64,000 nt of DNA from Enterovibrio sp045679545 (GTDB taxonomy: Bacteria > Pseudomonadota > Gammaproteobacteria > Enterobacterales > Vibrionaceae), in assembly GCF_045679545.1 (NCBI RefSeq), contig NZ_CP166194.1, positions 1,798,001 through 1,862,000 of the forward strand, given 5' to 3'. The notes beneath the pieces were generated by a model, which made no database searches, was not told the origin of the DNA, and was given only the letters and a program-made list of their open reading frames with translations. Shown here in pieces: positions 29,101-36,230 of this stretch (positions are counted from its first letter, which is position 1; every line of letters starts with the position of its first letter). The translations under genes were made by a program, and so were the position numbers.

Positions 29101-30514
29101 TTTCAGTATCGGTAGCAGATTTTTGATCGATAGACACGTTTTGTGTCAACACATAGCCATACGCGCCTACCGCGCCCTCACCTTCAGGTTCTGTTGTACC
29201 GCCTGGTGGCGGCAATTCAACCAAATTAATAGCAAACACGGTGACGGAAGGATCGGACGCCAGAGACACCAAAATCTCGTTACCGCTAATCGAATAGACA
29301 GTGGCCGCACCGTTACTGGTAATGCTAGCTAGCTGTGCCACTAAAGCGGGCGTAGACACAAAGCGTACAGACTCCAATAAGTCACTGTTCACTCCGACAT
29401 TGAGTGGGACAGGCTCGGAGACATAATCCAATATGTTTTCGTTGTGGGTAGTGTTTTGTGGGTTGATTGTCGGATTGGCACCATCAAGAATCGCGATATT
29501 AATGTCGACGGGACGAGTCAAGGGATTACCACTGGTATCCTTCCCCTGCACAGAAAATGCAATATCAATCGCTTCAGGGCTGACCGTCACCAAGCCAGTT
29601 GTGTCGCCTGATGTCTGATCTAATGGCCCATTCAACGTCACCGTGACCGTCAACTCAACACCGCGGCCTGATGCTTCGCCATTAATGGCGATAGTCAAAA
29701 TGGTCTCGTCAGCGAGCCTTCCTATCATGACTTTTCCGTCATCAGACACGCTATAAATCAGCGCTTGGCCGCCACTTTTGGTATCAGCGGTCAATTCTCC
29801 CAATAAGGTGGCAAGCACTGTTGGATCAATAACGAAGCTATTGGGGTCTAGCGTTAATGAATTCGCAGAGATCAGCACCGAAGAAAATGTCGTCACCGGA
29901 TAATTCATGTCACCCGCTTGGGGGGCCAAATCCCCCTCCTCTAACGTCAGACTTAGGCTTTCTCCGCCCGAAGGGGCAATGAGAACAACATCATCTTCTT
30001 GCTCTAGTCGTGGCGTTGGCGGTGTGTCAGTCGTGGTAAATCCAGCCTCAGGCAAAACACTGGTGTAATCATAACGAATGACTGCAAATCCAGATATTGA
30101 TGAACCTAACCCAACCTCTCCCGCTGCCGTATCCTCAAACTCAGCGGTAGGATCAACACCTTGGGCAATTGCACGCTGAAGGGCCGCTAATTCATCTTCG
30201 AGGAAATCAATAGACTGTGTGCTTTGCAGCATATCGGCACTATTAACCAAACCAACCACTTCAATATCACCATCTTGAATCCGAATACAGGTTGGACAGG
30301 GTTCGTTGACGAGCACTGGTTCGCCGTTCACCATGATCACATACGAGGCTTTGGGGGCAGCGAAAATGAGGTCATCTTTTTCGGCAGTCAGGGAGAATGG
30401 GACAGGAATTGAGACACCATTTCGAACGACAAAAACCTGACCACCAGAAACAGAAAGTTGGGCATTTAGCGCATCTGAGCCAGCAATTACATTCTCTTTA
30501 TTTTTTTCAGCCAC
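20192..30514 (-). CDS. Giant LapA/BapA-like adhesin secreted by a type I system
   Basis: About 3,440 residues. Residues 1-134 form a periplasmic-retention module with a CPTC pair (about 75-78) and IAQGVDPTAEFEDTAAG. The TAAG at 131-134 is the di-alanine site cut by LapG-type proteases, so the protein should stay threaded in the outer membrane until cleaved. Residues about 150-1420 hold about eight VCBS/BapA-like repeats marked by DxDGD and DGxxPxI. About 1430-2900 hold some ten repeats marked by an EDxx signature (GEEDQLI, GAEDENI, GTEDENI). Short RTX blocks (about 3120-3165 and 3300-3350) bind calcium, and the last 250 residues match the VCA0849-type T1SS C-terminal target. The frame opens at GTG 30520; AGAGGTG fits the GTG at 30514 better. 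The TolC-like outer-membrane channel is divergent, but the ABC and fusion proteins and LapD/G are not in the window. Expected role: c-di-GMP-controlled surface adhesion. Confidence 0.93.
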   Translation of the reverse strand: MAEKNKENVIAGSDALNAQLSVSGGQVFVVRNGVSIPVPFSLTAEKDDLIFAAPKASYVIMVNGEPVLVNEPCPTCIRIQDGDIEVVGLVNSADMLQSTQSIDFLEDELAALQRAIAQGVDPTAEFEDTAAGEVGLGSSISGFAVIRYDYTSVLPEAGFTTTDTPPTPRLEQEDDVVLIAPSGGESLSLTLEEGDLAPQAGDMNYPVTTFSSVLISANSLTLDPNSFVIDPTVLATLLGELTADTKSGGQALIYSVSDDGKVMIGRLADETILTIAINGEASGRGVELTVTVTLNGPLDQTSGDTTGLVTVSPEAIDIAFSVQGKDTSGNPLTRPVDINIAILDGANPTINPQNTTHNENILDYVSEPVPLNVGVNSDLLESVRFVSTPALVAQLASITSNGAATVYSISGNEILVSLASDPSVTVFAINLVELPPPGGTTEPEGEGAVGAYGYVLTQNVSIDQKSATDTEIVPVTVVAIDQDGDSITGQFSVSLVDGDNASGNAAAISGDYQVTEPASEGNTQSANGEITLNAASDKLLSDTLFISNLEDKNGVAGLITELNELTSNGEPVSFAVQAGTAPNVVELLGSTSDGSPVIRLTLTATSASGTGATGVDIASNFELYQPLDESNQIQFETNRWVKLVSTLNDQSNAVESFLITVELQIRDSDNDLLDAPIPVTYTVQDGSAPIIKVRDVEITDPEFNAPASESIGSLGLETGSDDIQSVDWDLTDAFFASVEALTSDGNSLKLLSQPNDINGTDNPINVGYTDASGDTITVLSISLNPALNEYIVTLSQAIDQPGSETVALALGAKVTDSDGDSTSSTFNVIIRDGSAPSIDPVDADLVDPINGQISEQQNLSLGLMQGSDALKSLMFTASPELQAVLSGITSNGYQTAYQPDPLSSLEGSITLVLDDPSLSASSIPANGEKVLSIVLDVNGDGNPTGTYTVTQFAALDEPASPLILPIGVKAVDTDGDEVTGQFTVTLNDNDGEPSPVGVVDTISLTEPDLTPTGNQTGYPESSSGTAVVKATTDRLLPSEVRIESTVVPALVADLNAVLTSGGQPVVFTYDDTTGTLTGKVGSELVMTLSISAVQSADGYGIDITPTLTLHQPLDHLTSASNNTLISFDGDTISINVKLQAEDSDGDVIPGVVTFELAIKDGQAPTITQAPSLNVEESDINANGSGPNSNRSGTTPGGLGSDQDTATGKLVIDSGSDAIKDVSIDLSAFASANSSNSQNSVGNNIPLSSHGDVVTLALTSNNNGTKIYTGFAESRTVFTLTLLVDGTYTFALLGALDHPLGNEKNSLGINFPIIVSDSDNDTATSNLVVNVLDDVPFSLETDGVGVGGGSITTVEGESSSRLTVLPSRNRGADDAVIKSVTINGEQHELTEGVNNHFSVTQGVGGQVLGSLLVQSSGNIQFTAVQNVDHSGSANNRITETFSYEILDGDGDIVVGSTQIVIVDDVPQLIVSNAEGIEDQGRQGDPDDDLISNPADGIPIEMTVDIGDNDQGERVSRVVIALPSIAHGIFYANGTVLAVANNQIVLPAELFSPNAQNQLWTLEGVTFVPDQDDSASSGVPTFTATGFVTNSDHSERELPSQTFTVTVEGIADVPRWDEGTVLYYAINEDSDGAALALNAELQDIDGSETLSYILAIQSGSGSLLLNGTTLTPTNGQFVVSAADINNVVVKPDANFSGDITLTVTAQSKETANFVAGQQTADSVTRTLTVAVNPEADTTSLRVTRATGEEDQLINLAPHISLTDTADLDGSEALFVRISGLPLGAKLLLADNSEVVSIGRVYEVAYTDISGLQLQPPPQSNVDFSLTITGVVKDTAVVTNAQGVSNTVTKIFETDPKTLPIALKGVADVPIISADLGNVWQPIIENGANTGIETTIEEDSSVALSFTVSSGEAGTALPGDNSEALTLLVTNIPAGVTLLDTNDNAINLVYAGVDASGEAQYQAKIDGLSDVKLVPAAGSTKDIELTVTVIATEDDGDSVAENKSIIVHIEPKIDAVDYTLNSRGFEDQNVVVNWRPDTDQGYTDNNEKITHISFHMSTEAIADGYTLTIAGDSSPLGFTGGNVVLTATQVAALLSGANLLLRAPENADKDENIDLSVTLTVTQTDVDSGDVDTAEITGSLDVRIIATVEDDGKIALLNSSDQSITTVSDNGTGIITLASADQRLAFVTPEGINTDGSSEEVISQVIVTFVKDANGTPLTQSEQAFFDQFYIVGGINNGDGSWTVPQRALDSIAISTDIPITEPIFIQINALVQDEGDAGEGDASSQVQQTPIILQLDFTGSITNTQEAATLSVESQTINGVEDTSLNLGAQLDALIKIDPANAGSDELTLVIDSASLAAANASVSGMEFNYQTSEYVAKVNVSADGSVDLSAIILNVPEHFAGDFLLPVKLVTTDKLSGDTKQLGTTLSVLIAPVVDGITSTVTVVGTNGLNDDEQPVDDSAQWVPVSSRALEDGIIELNISEKLIDTDTDSTSGMESITSVALTVDSNMGFFVDANGENPVSSMTVSQAELNRIFFKPTENFSGLVTLDMATTVIDTAVNNDTGAPNSTATNTISTDLSFNVLPVNDPVLFGGNTQPIIGAEDENIALTGVTASLKDTDGSESIVSATISGVPGDFKLISTGGQLVQNSGDGHWSISVPAGSATISLDDIAFVPPANFSGSLTVVLVVYAKEKALTNPVEYSTTVTIDVAPVGDRVDTDIVTSVSGTEDENITLPLDINVVDNTDTLDRSGLEVIENPPENIKIILTNVPDSSSISLPAGVSPSSSVEKQGDGSWLVIADQTSLSSLIFTPGDANELNWDGKLNVSIRAVDNGVEAASSLWVDQIIDVTVSAVNDAPELTVPATSLSAEEETPLVIESIQVKDIDAKEASGGEITVRLSAVDGVINVSDASPIPSGVTVGGAGTSSMQLTGDLDAINTLLTTGITYTGITNFSGQDTITVTVNDNGNTGTGGALTDSESITVNVAPKPDVPTLLLNMAQTAAVGGSVSAVIPLLGLAAVLTDPSETLLVEIRHVPASLTFVDATGNPIGTGPTDGVLTLTAAELAQLHVTGNAAVNTSVEVVTISTTTTGESAESSPISLAINVSNPADGPISAQDTSVENVVVSGHEDATLEGGENNDTLIGGLGQDILIGGAGDDSLWGGSQGGSDSNLDRFTWSSGDLGSAGNPAVDTVGDFNPSTDVLDLSAALSVTNLESFDDLTQQLSLTEVAGSAQLNVLSSGNIFQEIVFTGVSLDALVNDISSNLSQSELLAAVINRGSLYLGENVGTAADDSLSAQSTGESLFGMNGNDTLQAGEGNDILTGGEGNDIFVWLEASLSSPVNTDTVTDLTLGEDKLDISQLLPDLGASPTGNDLLPYFDQATVESDGTINLSVIAGTDTQNIVSQNIVLQNMDISSSGLNLVSGAQTSEILSALYEQQVFKLE

Positions 30515-30993
30515 GACCACACCTCTACACCATGAAATCCTTGCCTCTCGGTGTCACAAAACACGCAATTTACCCTTCAAGCATTGGGGCAATACAAAGG
30601 CAATACTAAAAAGCGAAAAAAAAGGCCCTCAATCAACACATCACCAGCTTTGATGCTGATTTTTGGCCTACTTCACGAAATTCGGCTATCCAAGTCATTT
30701 TGGTACTTAATTCCTTATCCCAACCTGTCTCATTTGCAATAGAAACGCGATAAAGCCGCACTTTGGGGGTCAATTATGGCTGAACATACCCTAGATTTAA
30801 TCTTGCGCGAAAACATTGAATTTCTCGCTTTTGGTGATGGTGGAGACAGCCAATCGTTCCGAGCAATCGTGGTGCTCATAAACGCATGCATTGGATATCT
30901 GTGTTTTGGTAAATGCATTCACCGCGACATTTACCCATTGCCATTAATTTTTGGATTTATATAGACGGTCTACAACGCTTTGAGGGAGTATTC
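30515..30993. promoter_or_regulatory. Divergent promoter region between adhesin and TolC-like genes
   Basis: About 480 bp that must drive both the giant adhesin (minus) and the TolC/OmpA pair (plus). GAGGGAG before 30994 is the TolC ribosome binding site. Short inverted segments (GGCC near 30630 and 30676; ATCACCAGC/GCTGAT near 30642-30661) are visible but no known operator is recognised. A 62-codon plus-strand frame here has no supporting signal. Confidence 0.45.
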
Positions 30994-32382
30994 ATGAAGC
31001 AACGCATCACCCGCAATAGACTGCGAATCTCTCGGTCACCTACTCCATCGATTGGAGTAAAAAATACGTGCCGATTTCTGTTGGTAGCAGTGTCCGCAAT
31101 AAGCTTTTCTCAGTTGGCGCAGGCCCAATCGTTAGAACAAGCTGTTGCCGCAACACTTTCACAGAACCCTATTATTCGAGAAGCCTATAACGAATTTAAA
31201 AGCCGTGAAGCAGACATTGACGCTTCACAAGGTGGTTATCTTCCCTCTGTCGATGTAGATGCTGGTATTGGTTACGCCGATTACAACAGCGACAACACAA
31301 AAGGCACATTTAAACCTCGTGATGTTCGACTGAGTTTGCGTCAGCTGATCTGGGACGGCGCGATTACCTATAACGACATCAAACGCACTAAATCTGAAGC
31401 AGAAGCGCAACGATTCCAATTGCTCGCTGACGCACAAGACACGGCACTAAGTGTTACAGAGGCCTATTTGGAGGTGATCAGAACGGAAGCGATTCTTGAT
31501 CTTTCACAACGCAATTTGAAAACCCATGAAAAGATTCACGCAGATATAAAACGCCGCACTGACTCTGGCATCAGTTCAACCGCTGACTTGTCTCAGGCAG
31601 AAGGTCGCTTAGCACAGGCGCACACCAATCTGCTCAATGCTCAAAGTAATCACGATGACAAAATCATTGAATTTGAACGCATTGTTGGTGAAAGCCCAAG
31701 CGCCTTGGTGACCCCCGAAGTCGATGCCCTTTATATGCCACCTTCGTTAGTCGACGCACTCACCATCGCTAAAGAGAATAACCCCGTGATTCAAGTCGCG
31801 CTCAATGATGTTGACGCAGCCAAGTACCAATATGAACAGGCAAAAGGCGATTTTTACCCAACATTTTCTATTGAAGCTTCTCAGGAATGGGGCGAAGAAT
31901 TGGATGGCACACCGGGCGACACGGATGAGTTTCAAGCCATGCTGCGGATGCGCTATAACCTATTCAATGGCGGAACCGATGCGGCTGAGTCTCGAAGCGC
32001 GGCCTATCAGATAAACAAGGCGAAAAACATTCGCAACAACGCACACCGCTTGCTTGACGAAAGTACCCGCCTTGCATGGACCGCTAAAAATCTAGCCGAA
32101 AGTCAGACTAAATTTTTGGAGCAACATGTTGATGCGTCAGCGCAAACTCTCACCGCTTATGAGAAGCAATATCTCATTGGTCGTCGTACGTTGCTCGACT
32201 TACTCAACACAGAAAACGAGCTATTCGATGCACGCAAATCTTACATAGATGCCAAGTACGCAGGGATCTACGCCAAGTACCGTGTGTTGAATGCAACAGG
32301 CTTATTGCTTTCCGAATTGAGAGTGGATACGCCTCAGGAGTGGCAAACTTCCATTTACGGTAAGGACGGAGAAACAAAATGA
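30994..32382 (+). CDS. TolC-family outer-membrane channel (AggA/LapE-like)
   Basis: 462-residue outer-membrane efflux protein, the exit duct of type I secretion systems. A long N-terminal leader ends in AQAQSLEQAVAATLSQNP, giving signal cleavage after about residue 45. Two repeated halves follow with the typical alpha-barrel helices (SVTEAYLEVIRTEAILDLSQRNL; STRLAWTAKNLAESQTKFL) and the family-typical end YLIGRRTLLDLLNTENELFDARKSY. The ATG at 30994 has GAGGGAG upstream; the open frame begins at 30913. It is divergent from the giant adhesin and overlaps the OmpA-like gene by 4 bp, the AggA-OmpA order known from Shewanella bpfA loci. It is therefore the likely adhesin exporter duct. Confidence 0.92.
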   Translation: MKQRITRNRLRISRSPTPSIGVKNTCRFLLVAVSAISFSQLAQAQSLEQAVAATLSQNPIIREAYNEFKSREADIDASQGGYLPSVDVDAGIGYADYNSDNTKGTFKPRDVRLSLRQLIWDGAITYNDIKRTKSEAEAQRFQLLADAQDTALSVTEAYLEVIRTEAILDLSQRNLKTHEKIHADIKRRTDSGISSTADLSQAEGRLAQAHTNLLNAQSNHDDKIIEFERIVGESPSALVTPEVDALYMPPSLVDALTIAKENNPVIQVALNDVDAAKYQYEQAKGDFYPTFSIEASQEWGEELDGTPGDTDEFQAMLRMRYNLFNGGTDAAESRSAAYQINKAKNIRNNAHRLLDESTRLAWTAKNLAESQTKFLEQHVDASAQTLTAYEKQYLIGRRTLLDLLNTENELFDARKSYIDAKYAGIYAKYRVLNATGLLLSELRVDTPQEWQTSIYGKDGETK

Positions 32383-33008
32383 TGAACGTTGTATGGCCCA
32401 AGAGGGTCAGGTTCAGTGTTAAATTTTCACTATTTACTCTTTTAACAATGAGCAGCCTGTTGTCTGGCTGCTCATTATCAGCAGCTCAACCTCCCGTTGC
32501 AGAGCAGCGCGCTGATCTGCTAGATAACGATAATGACGGCGTAATTAATGCGCGTGATACATGTCCTGCGACCCCTAAAGATGCTGTGATTGATAACAAT
32601 GGATGCCCCGAGTTACTTGAAGTCGTTGCCCGAGATGACCTGCACATCCTTTTCGCGAATAACTCCGTTAAAATTCCATCCAGTTTTCTCAGCGAAGTTG
32701 ATGACCTTGCCAATTTTATGAAGACTTTCCCTCAAACCAAGGTCGAGCTTAAAGGCTATGCGAGCCCAGTTGGGAGCGTAGAGTTGAATCAAGCACTATC
32801 GCAGCTACGTGCAGAGGTGGTTAAAAAAGCGCTAGTGCGTAAAAGAATTGCACCAAGTCGAATTACAATTTTGGCATTGGGTGAATCAGAGCCTGTCGTC
32901 ACTCCATCCAAAAAACAAACAGAAGTGCTCAGTCGACGTGTTACCGCGAGTGTGGTCAGTTCACAGACAAGCGTGATTCAGGAATGGACGATATATACAT
33001 CATCTTGA
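32379..33008 (+). CDS. OmpA-like lipoprotein with a thrombospondin-3-type calcium motif
   Basis: 209-residue envelope protein. A lipoprotein signal ends in LLSGC (cysteine about residue 31). Then comes a short thrombospondin type-3/OmpA linker repeat (DNDNDGVINARDTCPATP, with GCPE) that binds calcium, and an OmpA C-terminal-like domain (about 85-195) that normally grips peptidoglycan, with VELKGYASPVGSVELNQALSQLRA matching the G-Y/H-x-D/S-x-x-G-x-x-x-x-N pattern. The ATGA overlap with the TolC-like gene indicates translational coupling. In related adhesin loci an OmpA protein sits at the same place and is thought to support the secretion channel. A terminator and a tandem 22-bp duplication follow. 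Confidence 0.88.
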   Translation: MMNVVWPKRVRFSVKFSLFTLLTMSSLLSGCSLSAAQPPVAEQRADLLDNDNDGVINARDTCPATPKDAVIDNNGCPELLEVVARDDLHILFANNSVKIPSSFLSEVDDLANFMKTFPQTKVELKGYASPVGSVELNQALSQLRAEVVKKALVRKRIAPSRITILALGESEPVVTPSKKQTEVLSRRVTASVVSSQTSVIQEWTIYTSS

Positions 33009-33044
33009 AAAGCAGAAAAAATCATCTTGAAAAGCAGAAAAAAT
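33001..33044. repeat. Tandem 22-bp duplication across the OmpA-like stop codon
   Basis: Two perfect head-to-tail copies of a 22-bp unit (33001-33022 and 33023-33044), beginning CATCTTGAAAAGC. The first copy contains the stop codon of the OmpA-like gene, so the second supplies a duplicate stop sequence in another position. Confidence 0.85.
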
Positions 33045-33069
33045 CGGCTTAGAAGAGAAATAGACAAAC

Positions 33070-33103
33070 AAATAATAAAGGGCTGAATAGCCCTTTATTA
33101 TTT
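33070..33103. terminator. Intrinsic terminator after the OmpA-like gene
   Basis: AAATAATAAAGGGC-TGAATA-GCCCTTTATTATTT is a 14-bp perfect stem with a 6-nt loop. It is AT-rich at the base and works on both strands, lying between convergent genes. Confidence 0.85.
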
Positions 33104-33179
33104 GCCGCTAGGCTTCAAACCATGCACAGCGGAAAAGCGAAAATCAGAGAGAGCGGTTCGATCAACAATCCGACTGTCA

Positions 33180-33515
33180 CTAATGTAAGGTTATTGGGTC
33201 AACCGTTCCTTGATTGGTTGGCAATGCAAGCAAGAGCCAAAAATCAATATCCGTTTCTGTACACCTTTCCGCTGATACACGGATCACACCTTTACAACGC
33301 TTTCCCCCAGGCTGCTCAAGCTCTGCACCAGGCAACCTAAGTGCTTCTGTTAAACATTCCTCGCCAACGACGAATTGCAAGCCATCGCTATCAACGATGC
33401 TGAACAATCTGTCATGCTGATAAAAATACACGCGTTGGTTGTCGATTTCTTCTCGGATGCCCGATATCCCTAGCAGGGCTTTTCTTACTGAATCTGAGAT
33501 TTTTTTGTCACTCAC
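33180..33515 (-). CDS. Hypothetical protein, 111 residues
   Basis: Family not recognised. The protein is mixed alpha/beta with YFYQHDRLFSIVDSDGLQFVVGEECL in the middle and three cysteines (GEEC, GKRCKG, AERC), and ends close to the TolC/OmpA terminator. The frame opens at a GTG (33533); a second GTG at 33515 has AGAGAG upstream and gives the start VSDKKISDS, which is preferred. No membrane segment or signal peptide. Being convergent to the OmpA-like gene it is not part of that operon. Confidence 0.6.
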   Translation of the reverse strand: MSDKKISDSVRKALLGISGIREEIDNQRVYFYQHDRLFSIVDSDGLQFVVGEECLTEALRLPGAELEQPGGKRCKGVIRVSAERCTETDIDFWLLLALPTNQGTVDPITLH

Positions 33516-34117
33516 CGTTTTCTCTCTTTTCACATTGTGCGAATCGCTAAACCAATAGTAGAGAAACCAAAGTCACAGTTAATCCTGTGGTGAGTACATT
33601 TAGTCGAAAACCGTAAAAAAGGCTGACACATTGGTTACATTCGGATTACAACCAAACTCATAATTATTCACATTGGCAGGGTAAAGGTAGCAATCACAAG
33701 TATTAAACCTAGTTTGTTGCCCTCACTTTCCATTATTCCTAGAACAAGCACTGTGGCTCCATAGCACTTTATCAGCGGGCTTTATCTCGGGGCTTTATGC
33801 AATCAAGTTGATCTCGCACACATTTCATTTCTTGCCGCGTTTGTTTTTGCCACGCTGCACTACGCTTTATTAATGAGACAGCTTTCTTACTGCTGAATGA
33901 GATTGTTGTCAATTTGCACTATCCCTACAAACGCTGCGTATCACTCTTTAGGAGGTGTATACCCAAGCAACGTCAAGATGCCGGATTCAGAGGCTCTCAT
34001 CTTGTTCAATTTGAAGAGAAAAGCCGAAGGAACGGTGATCCCTTTAAAGGCTTTTCGACAACCGACAAACACGCCAAACTTGTTCGCGAACCATCATCGT
34101 TTTTAAGGAGAGACGAC
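33516..34117. other. 600-bp intergenic region before the cry-DASH gene
   Basis: Contains one copy of the GTATACCC dispersed repeat (33957-34004). Open frames run through 33897-34117 but lack start signals and look accidental. AAGGAG before 34118 is the photolyase ribosome binding site. No RNA gene is recognised. Confidence 0.45.
33957..34004 (+). repeat. Dispersed intergenic repeat, copy 1
   Basis: Begins GTATACCCAAGCAA and contains CAAGATG (33974-33980) paired with CATCTTG (33998-34004). The order GTATACCCAA-CAA-TCAAGATGC-TTCAG recurs at 39342. I recall similar sequences between genes in many Vibrio genomes, so it is probably a family-wide repeat rather than a local duplication. Confidence 0.6.
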
Positions 34118-35401
34118 ATGAAAGGGCTCATTTGGTTTAGACATGATTTAAGACTCGCAGACAACCCCGCATTGGTCGCACTCTCCCGGCGCTGTACTCA
34201 TGCCCTCATGGTTTATGTCATCGACCCCGCTTGGCTTAAACCGACACGTCACCAATCTCGGCATTTAGGTCGATTCAGAGAAGAGTTTCTTTATCAATCA
34301 CTGCGTGCATTAGAACGCGAGCTCAAAAAACGAAAGCAACGTCTGGTCGTAAAAGTGGGCAACCCTTTAGAGGTCATTCCTGACTTGTGCAAGCAACACC
34401 ACATTGACTACGTAGCAGTGACTGAACACCCCGGCGTGTATGAACGCCAGCAAGTTGCATATCTCGAACGCGTTTTGCCTTGTGAAGTCAATGTAAGCGA
34501 AAGTTTTACCTTGTTTCTTCGCAACCAACTGCCCTTTGAGAAAGCAACATTTCCCCAAACCTTTTCGCAGTTCCGTAAACACCTCGAACAACAAAACACC
34601 CTGCCCTGCATTCCTATCAGCGCACCCGAGTCTTTACCTACGGTCATTCAGGAGCGTCGAGACATATGGGGGGGACAAGAGTTTGTTTATGATTTGACGC
34701 CTTATCACGGCGGCGAAGATTCCGCTTTGGTGCAACTCAATCAGTTTTTCTGGAAATCACAAGGGCTCAAGAATTACAACAAAACGCGCAATGGGTTGGA
34801 TGGCTGGCAGTTTTCATCTCGCCTCTCTGCATGGCTTGCAAATGGTTCAATCTCTGCTCGCATGGTGGCAGCAGATCTCGATAATCACGAATATCGTCAT
34901 GGCAAAAGCGAGTCCTCGCAGTCTATGTTTGCAGAGATTTTGTGGCGAGAATACTTCCAATGGATGATGCATTACCATGGTGCTAGCATGTTTGCATTTG
35001 ATGGCATTAAGAAAAAGCGCCCGCTCACCGCTTTCTATTGCGAGAAATTCAAAGCATGGGAACAAGGCACCACAGAATACCCGATAGTGAATGCTTGCAT
35101 GAGGCAGTTAAACCAAACTGGTTATATGTCGAATCGCGGCAGACAGATTGTGGCAAGCTGTTTAATCAATGAATTAGCGGTTGATTGGCGTTTCGGGGCG
35201 GCCTATTTTGAGCAACAGCTTATTGATTTTGATGTCGCGGCGAACTACGGAAACTGGCAGTACTTAGCGGGTGTAGGGGCAGACCCTCGCGGCCAACGTC
35301 ATTTCAATTTAGAAAAACAAGCCGAAGTATATGACCCAGATGGCGCATTTGTGGCGAAATGGGCACAATCCTCGCCGTCAAAGAGTCTACTCAAATTCTG
35401 A
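34118..35401 (+). CDS. Cryptochrome DASH / photolyase family protein
   Basis: 427-residue FAD protein of the cry-DASH group, which repairs cyclobutane pyrimidine dimers in single-stranded DNA using blue light and may sense light. The antenna-binding domain opens GLIWFRHDLRLADNPAL. The FAD domain carries YNKTRNGLDGWQFSSRLSAWLANG and MFAEILWREYFQWMM. The group-specific end is NYGNWQYLAGVGADPRGQRHF, with conserved asparagines and tryptophans. Length fits bacterial cry-DASH. The ATG at 34118 has AAGGAG upstream; an earlier in-frame ATG at 33914 would add 68 residues unlike the family and passes through a repeat. Confidence 0.92.
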   Translation: MKGLIWFRHDLRLADNPALVALSRRCTHALMVYVIDPAWLKPTRHQSRHLGRFREEFLYQSLRALERELKKRKQRLVVKVGNPLEVIPDLCKQHHIDYVAVTEHPGVYERQQVAYLERVLPCEVNVSESFTLFLRNQLPFEKATFPQTFSQFRKHLEQQNTLPCIPISAPESLPTVIQERRDIWGGQEFVYDLTPYHGGEDSALVQLNQFFWKSQGLKNYNKTRNGLDGWQFSSRLSAWLANGSISARMVAADLDNHEYRHGKSESSQSMFAEILWREYFQWMMHYHGASMFAFDGIKKKRPLTAFYCEKFKAWEQGTTEYPIVNACMRQLNQTGYMSNRGRQIVASCLINELAVDWRFGAAYFEQQLIDFDVAANYGNWQYLAGVGADPRGQRHFNLEKQAEVYDPDGAFVAKWAQSSPSKSLLKF

Positions 35402-35482
35402 TGTAATCTCACATGATTGAGTATTGCTTACACAAAGCCAGAAACCCGCTTTGGTGAAGCCAAGCGGGTTAAGCTCATCCAG

Positions 35483-36079
35483 TCACCCCAAGATTTCAAT
35501 CACCCTGTCACTCACCCTCTTAAACAGAATGAGCGTCGTGTGTGTGACGGGAAACACTTCATGACTTGTCATGCCTTCGATCTTGGTTTCCTCCAACAGG
35601 ACAGTGCCGTCGGAAACTTTGTCATCAAGCAATAATGGCGCAATACCAATCGCCAAATTACCAGCAATGCTATAAAGCTCAGCCTGAGACGTCCAACACG
35701 GAGTCGTTTCTTTCGGCATCAAGTATTGAGTCGCACGTCGAAACATGGCGTCACCCACACCTATATTTTGAAAAAACTCGGCAACCTTTGACCCTTTATG
35801 TGGCGTACCCAAAGTAATCACTTTTTTGACATGCAGACTCATAGAAGAGCCAAATTCAAGGTAAGTTCTCGCCATCACACCCCCCATGGAGTGCGCGACG
35901 ATGGCGGCATCTTCACCATCAATAAAGGCATCCATTGCCGCGAACATTTTTTCCAGATCGGGTTTAACTGTCTTGTAGCTTAAATTGAGTACCTGATGCC
36001 CGGCTTTGGTTAGCCGTTTCGCTAAAGGCTGCATGGTAACCCCATGCATATACAAACCATGTAACAGGATGATTTTCAT
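35483..36079 (-). CDS. Alpha/beta hydrolase, lipase-like
   Basis: 198-residue single-domain alpha/beta hydrolase resembling the small lipase/PGAP1-like group. The N-terminus MKIILLHGLYMHG is strand 3 with the oxyanion HG motif, the nucleophile is Ser64 in VAHSMGGVMA, and KVITLGTPHKGSKVA is typical of lipases of this group. The histidine is probably in FPVTHTTLI near the C-terminus. No signal peptide, so a cytoplasmic esterase or lysophospholipase-like activity is expected. Substrate unknown. The gene converges on the photolyase gene. Confidence 0.86.
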   Translation of the reverse strand: MKIILLHGLYMHGVTMQPLAKRLTKAGHQVLNLSYKTVKPDLEKMFAAMDAFIDGEDAAIVAHSMGGVMARTYLEFGSSMSLHVKKVITLGTPHKGSKVAEFFQNIGVGDAMFRRATQYLMPKETTPCWTSQAELYSIAGNLAIGIAPLLLDDKVSDGTVLLEETKIEGMTSHEVFPVTHTTLILFKRVSDRVIEILG

Positions 36080-36230
36080 TCAAATCCTTTTTTACTCATA
36101 GACCCACCAACATAAGTCACATAATAAACCATCTCTAAGTTGCGAAGATGAGACGCTGCCTTCAGTCATTCAATAAGTATTTTTAGAATGCGCTTATTTT
36201 TCCTCTAGCGCTTCCTATGGAGAACATTTA

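Noticed and set aside
20889..30000. Many plus-strand open frames of 60-150 codons opposite the giant adhesin (for example 22950-23411, 27849-28259)
   Set aside because: They are Ser/Thr/Val-rich mirror images of the adhesin repeats, with no ribosome binding sites. The minus-strand frame is uninterrupted over 10.3 kb.
30776..30964. 62-codon plus-strand frame in the adhesin/TolC promoter region
   Set aside because: No ribosome binding site and no protein-like features; it overlaps promoter sequence and the TolC leader.
33914..34117. 68-residue N-terminal extension of the cry-DASH protein
   Set aside because: It covers an intergenic repeat and does not resemble photolyases; the ATG at 34118 has a clear ribosome binding site.
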